This document shows, one piece after another, positions 55,814 to 64,000 of a stretch of 64,000 nucleotides of DNA. Location of the stretch: the NCBI GenBank assembly GCA_034359265.1, contig CP136891.1, positions 50,770,001 to 50,834,000 of the forward strand, written 5' to 3'. The position numbers were made by a program, and so were the translations under genes. The stretch's first letter is position 1. Every line of letters starts with the position of its first letter. The notes beneath the pieces are model-generated. The model was not told the origin of the DNA and did no database searches. It was given only the letters and a program-made list of their open reading frames with translations. The stretch is from Canna indica. Its lineage: Eukaryota; Streptophyta; Magnoliopsida; Zingiberales; Cannaceae.

Positions 55814-58634
55814 TGAGTTGATGATGGTTGGTGGGAGTTGCAAGAAGACTTAAAGCTTCACCAAATACAAGTTGCAACTTCGCATCGTATGGATGCCTTC
55901 GGTATGAAAAATCAGCATCTAGTTAATTTGGTATCATCTCCTATACCTCATGTTTAAATTAGAGTTGGAGTTTGATATATGCTTAATATTAGTAGATTTT
56001 CAACTCTTGATAAGTTTCAAAATTGTTTTTGATTTTTGATTTTCCGGTCTCTTCGGAGACCTATGTAGCCTGTAATGGGCTCATGCGACCTTGCGGTTTT
56101 AAATCGTAGGCTAATTGTGGCTTTCGGTTTTCAACCAATAGGAAGGGTTGGAGATCTTATCTTTTAAATATTTCATATTTTGAGATCTCTTAATTCGTTT
56201 CGGATTCACGATAATTTATTTTGAAATGAATTTCAAACTATTTAGCAAAGTGGACTTTGAAAATGATATTTGAATCTCTCTTTGCTATTTGGTTTGGTTA
56301 GCTTGCTAAGTAGCCTTTATTTTCATTAAATCTACTAATGAAGTCTACTTGCAAGTTGAGAATGTTAATGGAAGGCTATGATATCATGAAGAAAATTGAA
56401 AAGTAAAAAGACAAGTTTGGCAAAATTTCTAAGAATAAGGTATGGGTTTAATTTTGCAAAAATCTTTGTATAATAATTGAATATTCTTGTTTAATGATGT
56501 CTCTATACTCATGATTGATGTTGCATGATAAATATATGAAATTTCATGAGTAGGTAAAATTTTGATAACTTAGGCAATTTCATGATATCTTGATTGAATG
56601 AAACTTGCTCTAGATTAAAATTCTTATTAGAGACCTCATTTTGAGTAAAACCCAACAAACATATTTAGATACACATATCACATGAGTCTAGGTATTTAAA
56701 ACTTGAAAATTCATGTCTAGACGAACAAAATGATAACTAAATCACTTTAGGGGACTTAAGCTTGAAAAATTTGACCCAAGTCAATAAATCGACTTGGACA
56801 CTTTTTTTTAAGTCCAAAATTTATAAACATACTTAGGAATAGGTATGACATGTTTTCATGCACTTAGAATGAAAAATTCATATAGATATGAATAAAATGA
56901 CATAGAGGTCAATTCATGCTTACCTCTTTTGAACAAAGTTGAGCCAAGTCAACAAATTGACTTAAAGGTCTCATTTTCAATCCATATTTGAGGAACATGT
57001 TTAGATTTACTCATGTAAGGTGTCCATAGATTTATGTTTGAAAAATCATAAGTAAATGTTAAGATTGAAACTTAGCAAGTTTCATGATAACTAGCTTAGT
57101 TTTAAATGAAACCATGCTACGTTGATATTTTGACTTAAGGATATAAATTTTATTTCAAACTTGACATACACTCTTTACATGACTATTATATAGCATCATA
57201 AAAGTTTGAATGAAAATTGAACACGTTTTAAAAATAACTGAAAATTACAAAAATATCATTTCGTACTACAATTAGTATCAGAGCAATTTCACCCAACCAT
57301 TTCATACAACAATTGATATCATTTTCAGTTATTTCTAGAGAAATATAGAAAAATTATTTTTAATTGATTCTTGAAACTACACCTTCACTAAAAAATCTAG
57401 TTTCTTCAGTAAAGATTTCAAAAAGTTTCATCAAGAATCTGATTTATAATGGAATTTTGAAGTTGGATTTAAAAAACGCAAAGTATCACCTTTTTGAAAT
57501 ATCAATTTTTCCGATACTTTAATTTTTTGTCGAAAACGTCAAATGAAAACTCATGTATACCATTTTAATTGCATTTCTAATATCATTCACACCATTGCTT
57601 GAGTAAAATCATTTCTAGGAATGATTTTGATATCTTGAATGATAGCAAGAAATATTCATTTTTTGGTTGAAATCGAGATCGATTGAAAAATGAACTAAGA
57701 AAATTCATTTTGAGTTCAAACTTGATACATGCATTTCAAATGACCATTCAACAATTGGTATCAAAAATTTTCATTCAACAATTGGTATCAAAAATTTTCA
57801 TTCAACAATTGGTATCAAAAATTTTCATCCAACAATTGGTATCAAAAATCTTTGTCGAAAATATGATTTTATATGGATGTAAAAGTTCGATTTTTGAAAA
57901 GTTGAAGTATAGTTTAACCTAAGTCAACACAGTGACTTAGAAATTTCACTTAAAGCCCAAACTTGATTCATAGACTTACATTCTCTCATGTTTGATGTCT
58001 AGATGCCTAAGATAAAGAAAACATGAGTAGATAGCAAAACTTGATACTTAGCATTTTCATATTTTCATGCTTAATTCAAATAAAACCGTCCTAAGTTAAA
58101 AGTTTGATCAAATGACATTAGTTTTACGTCAAACTTGATGTACATGCTTTAAATGACCCTATCTTAGTATTTTGAAAGTTTGAATGAAATCAAAAATATC
58201 ATGAAAAAGAAACAATATTCATGAAAATATTCATGCTTGAGAGCATACATGATTTAGGTTTGGATTCTATCTATCACTCTTTGCTATCATGTATGATTTA
58301 AGTCTCACATTAAACATTTGTTTTCCATCCCTTTGTTTGAGATTTTCATGCTTTATGAAAAATAAACTTTAGAGTCTCAACTTCATGAAAAAATATTTGT
58401 TTTTCATCCCTTTGACTAGATTAACCTTTCTTACCCTTTTTGATTGATGTCAAAAGGGGGAGAAAATTATAGGTAAAGGGGATGAAAATATAGGAAATCT
58501 ATGCATATAAATATGGGGAGTTTATTTTCATAGATATGCATGTTGATAGGGGAGAAATCCCTTAGATGATATCCTCTATGCTTTAATGAATATATTTTCT
58601 TAAGGATGTTTGTCATCATCAAAAAGGGGGAGAT
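55814..58634 (+). other. Long non-coding interior of gag-only element 2
   Basis: AT-rich, without long ORFs, and similar in order to 41359-44193. It contains an internal primer-binding-site-like remnant ('actacaattagtatcagagc', near 57264-57283), a 27-bp tandem repeat (57746-57853), an upstream purine tract GATGTCAAAAGGGGGAGA (near 58446) and the polypurine tract at its end. Confidence 0.7.
57746..57853 (+). repeat. 27-bp tandem repeat, four copies
   Basis: Unit ATTCAACAATTGGTATCAAA plus AATTTTC, repeated four times with almost no change. The central AATTGGTATCA resembles the element's own primer-binding site. The short frame through it (repeating QQLVSKIFI) is only a consequence of the 27-bp period. 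Confidence 0.88.
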
Positions 58635-59998
58635 TGTTGGCTTTAGGTTTTCAACCTTGGTCTTAATCTCAGTTTTGATGATAACAAACATGGAACTAAT
58701 ATTTCATTAAGAAATCTTTCAGATTCCATATCGATTAGTGTTCGATGTCCTCGATCGGATAAATCAGAAGAAATCGAAAAATCGGAAGGACATTGATCGT
58801 CGCGCTCGGGTTCATCGCAAAAATTTCTCGAAGCTCGACGAGTGCACCAAAGTCACATTGGATGAGTTCAAAGATCAAATGAAAAGCTCTCCAAGTTGAT
58901 GCCCGTTGAAAGCCAGAACCCAAAAACGAAGCGCGGAAGAAGAAGGCTGAAGAAATCAAATTTAGCCTAGGTTCGGTTGACCAGGCGGTCGACCGAATAG
59001 GGTTACAAAAATGGCAGTAGCCATCTCGGTCGACCGACCTACGGATAGCTGAAGACGCAACTTGCGTCGGTCGACCGAATGGTCGATCGAATTATGGGAA
59101 TGCAGTTTTGCATCTGGGCGATCGACCCGTTGGTCGACCGCACAGATAGAATAGATAGCAGTCACTTGAGCTGTCGTTTCTTTGAGAAGGTATAAATATA
59201 CCTCATATGACTCTTTTAACCTACTTCTCCCACTCTTATAGATTTGATTGAGCATTCTAAAGGGAGATTTGAGCCTTCAAAGGATCGATCAACAGCGCTC
59301 TGTTCTTCCATGAACATTTTCTCAAGCACCTAGCTTTCTTCCTCAACTCGGGTTTTAATACGAGCTCTACCTCTTGACGAGTTGAAGGCGTCGAAGGCGT
59401 CGAAGGCTTGGAAAAGAGTTGTGGTTCCTCACTCATTTTTTAGCTCTTTTGATTGTATTTTTTACTGTTATTTGAACTTGTTTTTATTGGATTTATGCAT
59501 GTGATAGACCTAGGATTGTTAGGTCTTAAAATTAAGTAGTTACCTTGGTGTGAAGGTGTAAAGCCACTTGTGTAAGCATAACTTACTAGGATTAGTCGAG
59601 TTGTCCCTTAGGGTTGAGGTGGAAGAGTGCTCTTGCTCTTGATAAGAAGGCAGAGACTTTCGAGTGTGAAAGTGCCTTAGGTCGAGAGTGCGACTCTTCA
59701 AGTCAAAGTCCTCTATGTAAGGGAAACCGATTTAATCTAGTTAAACTAGTTTGGAAATCCTAAGCGGGGTGCTTAGGAAGTGGAGTAGGCATTGGGGCCG
59801 AACCACTATAAATTTGTGTGTTAGCATTGGCGGCTTGTTTGTGTTTATTGCTTTATCATTTATCGCTTCCACATTTAGTCGTAAAATTGCAATTTGCCTA
59901 AATAATTTAAGAAACGATTAAAATCGGAATTAGGGAAATAGATTTAGATAACACACTATTCACACACACACCCCTCTAGTGTGCCATTCCCTACTACA
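58635..59998 (+). repeat. 3' LTR of gag-only element 2 (1364 bp)
   Basis: TGTTGGCTTTAGG...CTACTACA. Palindromes at 58972-59140; TATA box inside the perfect palindrome AGGTATA-AA-TATACCT at 59188-59203. Confidence 0.9.
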
Positions 59999-61714
59999 AA
60001 ACCGCCATCCTCGAATCTACCTCAAGTTAAAGATCAAGAAGAAGAAGCTCTACCACCTCTCCCTAAAGCATATTGGTTGGTAAAGGAAAATCCAATGGAC
60101 CAAGTCATTGGAGAACCTTCAACGGGAGTGGTAACGCATTCTAAAGTCAAGAATGTTTGTCAATATGTAGCTTTTGTATCTCAAGTAGAGCCTAAGAACA
60201 TTAAGGAAGCTATAGAAGATGAGTTTTGGATACTAGCTATGCAAGAAGAACTCAACCAATTTGGTAGAAATGATGTATGGGACGTAGTGCCTAGACCTAG
60301 TGAACAAACTATACTTAGAACTAAATGGGTATTTAGAAATAAGCTAGATGAAGAAGGATTAATTATTAGAAACAAAGCTAGGTTAGTGGCACAAGGGTAC
60401 AATCAACAAGAAGGGATAGATTATAATGAAACGTATGCTCCCGTAGTTAGATTAGAAGCAATTAGAATGCGTTTGGCATATGCTAGCTTTAAGGGTTTTA
60501 AACTTTTTCAAATGGATGTAAAAAGTGCATTTTTGAATAGTTTCATTAATGAAGAAGTCTATGTTGAACAACCCCCCTGTTTTGAAAGTTTTGAGTTTCC
60601 ATACAATGTTTTCAAACTTAAAAAGGCACTATATGGTTTAAAACAAGCCCCTAGGGCTTGGTATGAAAGATTTTTAATATTTTTAATTGAACTAGGTTTT
60701 AATGTTGGAAAAGCTGATGTTTCACTTTTCATTAAGCATCATGAAAATGATATGTTATTAGTTCAAATTTATGTTGATGACATAATCTTTGGTGCTACTA
60801 ATAAAATACTTTGTAAGTGGTTTGCTAAATGTATGCAAGATGAGTTTGAGATGAGCATGATGGGAGAGCTCTCCTTCATGCTTGGTCTCCAAATCAAGCA
60901 AACCAACAAAGGAATCTTCATCAATCAAGCTAAGTACACAAAGGAGCTCATCAAAAGGTTTGGGATAAATGAAGCCAAGATAGCTTCTACACCTATGAGC
61001 GCATCCATCAAGCTTGACAAAGATGAAGAGGGCATTAAAGTTGACGAAAAATGATATCAATGTATGATTGGTAGTCTTCTTTACTTAACCACAAGTAGAC
61101 CCGATATCATGTTTAGTGTTTGTGTATGTGCTAGGTTTCAATCTTGCCCTAAAATGTCTCATTTAAGTGCGGTAAAATGCATATTGAGATATTTAAATGG
61201 CACGGTTGACTTAGGACTACGGTATCCATGTCATACATCATTTGATTTAATTGGTTTTTCTGATGCTGATTTTGCTAGATGTAAAGTAGATAGAAAAAGT
61301 ACTAGTGGGTGTTGTCAATTCTTAGGAGCGAGTCTTGTTTCTTGGTTCTCAAAGAAATAAAACTCAGTTGCACTTTCAACTACCGAAGCAGAATACATCG
61401 CTGCGGCTAGTTGTTGTGCACAAGTCCTTTGGATGAAACAAACTCTTTTAGACTATGGACTTAAGTATTCTTGCATATCTATTCATTGTGATAATACTAG
61501 TGCAATAAATTTAACAAAGAATCCCATTTTCCACTCTAGAACTAAGCATATTGACTTAAGACACCATTTTCTTAGGGATAATGTGACTAAGGGAAATATA
61601 TCAATAGTATCCACCGGTAAACAGCTTGCCGATATCTTTACTAAACCCTTGGTTGAAGAAAGCTTTACAAATTTAAGGATGCAATTAGGAATTTGTGCTT
61701 TTCCTAGTAATTAA
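59999..61714 (+). pseudogene. Copia C reverse transcriptase and RNase H
   Basis: RT begins with [96 protein letters not shown] and the active site IYVDDIIFGAT at about 60768-60800. It continues with IGSLLYLTTSRPDIMFSVCV. RNase H follows: GFSDADFA, STSGCCQFLGASLVSWFSKK, LSTTEAEYIAAASC, FHSRTKHIDLRHHFLRDNV and LADIFTKPL. Two stops interrupt one frame: TGA at 61052-61054 and TAA at 61358-61360. Both fit single C-to-T or G-to-A changes. The wording is that of SIRE/Maximus-type copia elements. Protease and integrase are lost upstream. Confidence 0.88.
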
Positions 61715-62216
61715 AGTTTTTTTTCCTTCAAAATGTATATGCTTTTCAAAACTTGCATTCTATAAAGTATCATCACACTTATGTATTGCACTGTAGTGGA
61801 GCTTTGCGACTTATTGATGTTTGCCTTCTATAGGCTTACATTAATAAGAAGGACTATAGTGGTAGATGATACTTGGTTTTATGGCTTTCTTGGTTTTTTA
61901 TGATGAAACTCATTAATTGTACCTTATTCTTACCCTTTTTGATTGATGTCAAAAGGGGGAGAAAAAATAAGGTCACACTTGATAGGGGGAGTTACAGAAG
62001 TTATAAAAATAATATGCACATTGATAGGGGGAGCATAGGCTGAGTTATAAGTATTTGTATGCATGTGTTGAGTTATAAGTATTTGTATGCATGTGTTGAG
62101 TTTTACATCTTGTATACCTTAGACTCATGTATGCCTTAACTCAAACTCACAAACAATTATGCATATGCTTTCTTAAAATTTCATGTTATGTTTGTCATCA
62201 TCAAAAAGGGGGAGAT
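61715..62216 (+). other. 3' untranslated region of copia C with repeated purine tracts
   Basis: Contains GATGTCAAAAGGGGGAGA (about 61946-61963), then 'gatagggggag' motifs (near 61981 and 62023), an immediate 29-bp duplication ('gagttataagtatttgtatg' twice, 62043-62099), and the polypurine tract AAAAAGGGGGAGAT ending at 62216. The upstream purine tract is also present in gag-only elements 1 and 2. Confidence 0.7.
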
Positions 62217-62918
62217 TGTTGGCTTAAGGGTCTCTCTTAAGCCTCGATCTTTATTTTGATGATAACAAACAAGTATTTAATCCATATGTGAAGTTTTGAG
62301 TTCAAGTTGAGGTTGCGATAAGCATGCCAAGTTCGTTCAAACGAGATAAAAGAAAAGATCGTCAAAGAAACGAAAGAAGAAAACGTCGAAGAAAGGCTCG
62401 GGCTTAGATCAAGTAGAAATCATGTAATATACCCCTAGGATAATTTTATCCCAAGCCAAATTGTAAAGTTATCTAAGTTGAAACTTGATAACTAAACCGA
62501 TAAAAGGCATGTAAATAAATTCAAGAAGAAGTCAGCCTCAGCCTGAGTTCGGTCGACCGGACGATCGACCAAATGGCGCTAAAAAATGACAGTAGCCATT
62601 CAGTCGACCTGTCGGTCGATCGGAGTTGGTGAAGGAAACTACGCAAGGCTACTTCGGTCGACCGATCAGTCGATCGACCAAAGCCAAAATTTGGCAGAAG
62701 CTGCATCGGTCGACCGGATTGCAGATCACAAGTCGCGCGACCCTGGCTCCACTGATTTGATCGACCGATTGGTCGACCAAATATGGGATCGATAGATTTG
62801 CGACAGTCGATCTACCGAACACTCATGTAAAGTCAGCGGTCGCATTGGCAGTCGATCGGTCGATCGACCAACGATCGACCGGCAAGCGACCGAACGGCGT
62901 CAATGGCTATTTGAATTC
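62217..62918 (+). repeat. 3' LTR of copia C (broken)
   Basis: TGTTGGCTTAAGGGTCTC start, close match to 51681-52410, with its own palindrome cluster (62548-62900). It is lost after 'ggcgtcaatggctat', before the TATA region. Confidence 0.85.
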
Positions 62919-63576
62919 TGGTCGCTTGCTGGTCGATTGGCGGTCGACTGATATGTTCAAAACTAAATATTTGAATTCAAAACAAAAACATGTATGCACT
63001 CTAGTATGAATGTACTCATATCTTTTTCATGACATTTTTAGATTTCATTCAAACTTTCAAAATATCAAGATATGGTCATTTAAATCATGTATATCAAGTT
63101 TGAAGTGAAACTAGTGTCATTTAATCCAAGTATGAACTTAGCACGTTTTCATTTGAAATAAGCATGAAAACATGAAAATTTTAAGTATCAAGTTTTGCTA
63201 TCTACTCATGTTTTTTCTATCTTAAGCATCTAGACATCAAACATGAGAGAATGTAAGTCTATGAATCAAGTTTGGCTTAAGATGAAATTTTTAAGTTATG
63301 TTGTTGACTTAGGTCAAACTATACTTCGAGTTTTCAAAAATCAAACTTTTCATCTATGCAAAATCATATTTTCGACGAAAATTTTTGATATCAATTGTTG
63401 GATGAAATTTTTTGAAACTTTAACTAGACAAACTAGATTTTACAAGGAATCTAGAGGTTCAAGAATCAGTCAAAAATCAGTTTTCTATAAATTCATAAAA
63501 TTCTTGAAATTCCAGGCGTATTTTTATAAATTTCAGGTATAAAAAATTATCAATTTTGCTTCAAACTTTCCAGTCA
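62919..63576 (-). mobile_element. Rearranged segment: inverted LTR C scrap and antisense interior of a gag-only element
   Basis: About 33 bp (62919-62952) are the reverse complement of LTR C sequence at 52370-52402 and match that copy better than the adjacent 3' LTR. From about 62958 to 63400 the sequence is the reverse complement of gag-only interior near 57900-58210 (for example 'gctatctactcatgtttt'). It ends where a forward LTR resumes. I read it as scrambled remains of further elements of this family. Confidence 0.55.
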
Positions 63577-64000
63577 CCGCTGAATGGTCGACCAACCTGC
63601 ATATAAGCCCGATGCGTGATCGCGTCGGTCGATCGAAGATCGCAGATCGTGTGATCTGTGTCTGGCGGTCGACCAGTCAGTCGACCGACCATAGGGTAAA
63701 CAGAAGCGATCAAATGATCGGTCGACCAATGCTTCGACCGGCGCTTCGATCGGTGGCCTGTAACGAATAGTTTTCTATCTGTTGAACGTTGTTTCTTCAC
63801 CTGGGTATAAATACACCCAGGTATGATTCATTTGACCTTCTTCCTCATTCTTACAGAGATTATTGAGCCATTAAAAGGAAGATCTAAGCCTTCCATCAAT
63901 TGATCAAGCGGTGCTCTGTTTCTTTCCGCGACATCTTCTTCAAGCGCAGAAGCTGCTGCTTCAACTCGGGTGTGAACTCAAGTTTATCTCTTGGCGAGTT
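63577..64000 (+). mobile_element. LTR of B/C type, partial at window edge
   Basis: Palindrome cluster (63585-63760), then a TATA box (TATAAATA, 63806-63813) between perfect 8-bp inverted arms ACCTGGGT (63799) and ACCCAGGT (63815). It continues with 'attgagccattaaaagg' as in family B and runs out of the window. Confidence 0.75.

Larger units (their letters stand above)
53331..59998 (+). mobile_element. Gag-only (TR-GAG type) LTR element 2
   Basis: 5' LTR lacking its first part (53331-54339), primer-binding site (ATTGGTATCAGAGCGGGTC, from 54340), gag (54407-55813), 2.8 kb of non-coding interior, polypurine tract AAAAAGGGGGAGAT (58621-58634) and a full 3' LTR (58635-59998). No protease, integrase or RT. 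Layout and sequence order match element 1 at 40168-45285, which shows that the gag-only form is that of the family and not an accident of one copy. Confidence 0.85.
51681..62918 (+). mobile_element. Copia element C (SIRE-like), gapped, with gag-only element 2 inside
   Basis: 5' LTR 51681-53135, primer-binding site, gag start 53195-53330, then gag-only element 2 (53331-59998), then C's RT and RNase H (59999-61714), purine tracts, a polypurine tract and a 3' LTR start (62217-62918). The rest of gag, protease and integrase are missing. The 5' LTR of the inner element is also missing its first part at the same place (53330/53331), so a single deletion after insertion explains both losses. The 3' LTR breaks into rearranged sequence near 62919. 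Confidence 0.8.

Noticed and set aside
57683..57922. Short ORF with QQLVSKIFI repeats
   Set aside because: It follows from the 27-bp non-coding tandem repeat inside the gag-only element.

Overview
The window is nuclear DNA of a flowering plant and consists almost entirely of transposable elements. The signs are plant-type Ty1/copia and Ty3/gypsy LTR elements with 5-bp target duplications and TGGTATCAGAGC-type primer-binding sites, an L1-type LINE, a CACTA element, PIF/Harbinger-like elements, and captured fragments of plant genes (class II KNOX, NHL/LEA_2, BTB/POZ, P4-ATPase). I see no intact host gene, tRNA, rRNA or CRISPR. The captured exons are GC-rich, which would suit a monocot, but I do not name a species.

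Layout. 1-930: AT-rich DNA with one SINE. 931-22560: an L1-type LINE in two blocks. Its left block stops at an antisense gypsy remnant (E, 1797-15805). The E LTR holds an antisense copia-type LTR (B0). B0 in turn holds a forward solo LTR (B1, 3793-5232), a 7.2-kb CACTA element (5325-12487) and a Harbinger-like MITE (13009-13837). The LINE endonuclease region is split by a gypsy solo LTR (F1, 17047-19756). 22620-40097: a 126-bp tandem array cut by four LTR insertions (23017-25757, 25920-28464, 28505-37575, 37591-39338). The third of these carries a 7.8-kb composite DNA transposon, which itself carries an almost intact copia element (31312-35937).

40168-64000 is a stack of nested elements whose right halves lie outside the window or are lost: gag-only element 1 (40168-45285), cut by gypsy D (45286-51680), cut by copia element C (51681-62918). 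C contains gag-only element 2 (53331-59998). An antisense solo LTR sits in the gag of D (48359-49790).

How they relate. The gag-only elements share LTR ends, primer-binding site and polypurine tracts with element C. They look like a non-autonomous family (TR-GAG type) moved by C-like partners. Two DNA transposons have captured and rearranged host exons: a BTB/POZ piece fused to a P4-ATPase piece in the CACTA element, and NHL/LEA_2 plus KNOX pieces in the composite element.

The most unusual signals are: (1) rows of hairpins in gypsy LTRs whose stems change in a compensating way while the loops stay constant; (2) dense GGTCGACCG-type palindromes upstream of the TATA box in the B and C LTRs; (3) inverted repeats of changing sequence around that TATA box; (4) a tandem array that repeatedly received LTR insertions. 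All boundaries were read by eye. Those with target-site duplications are exact; the others are approximate.
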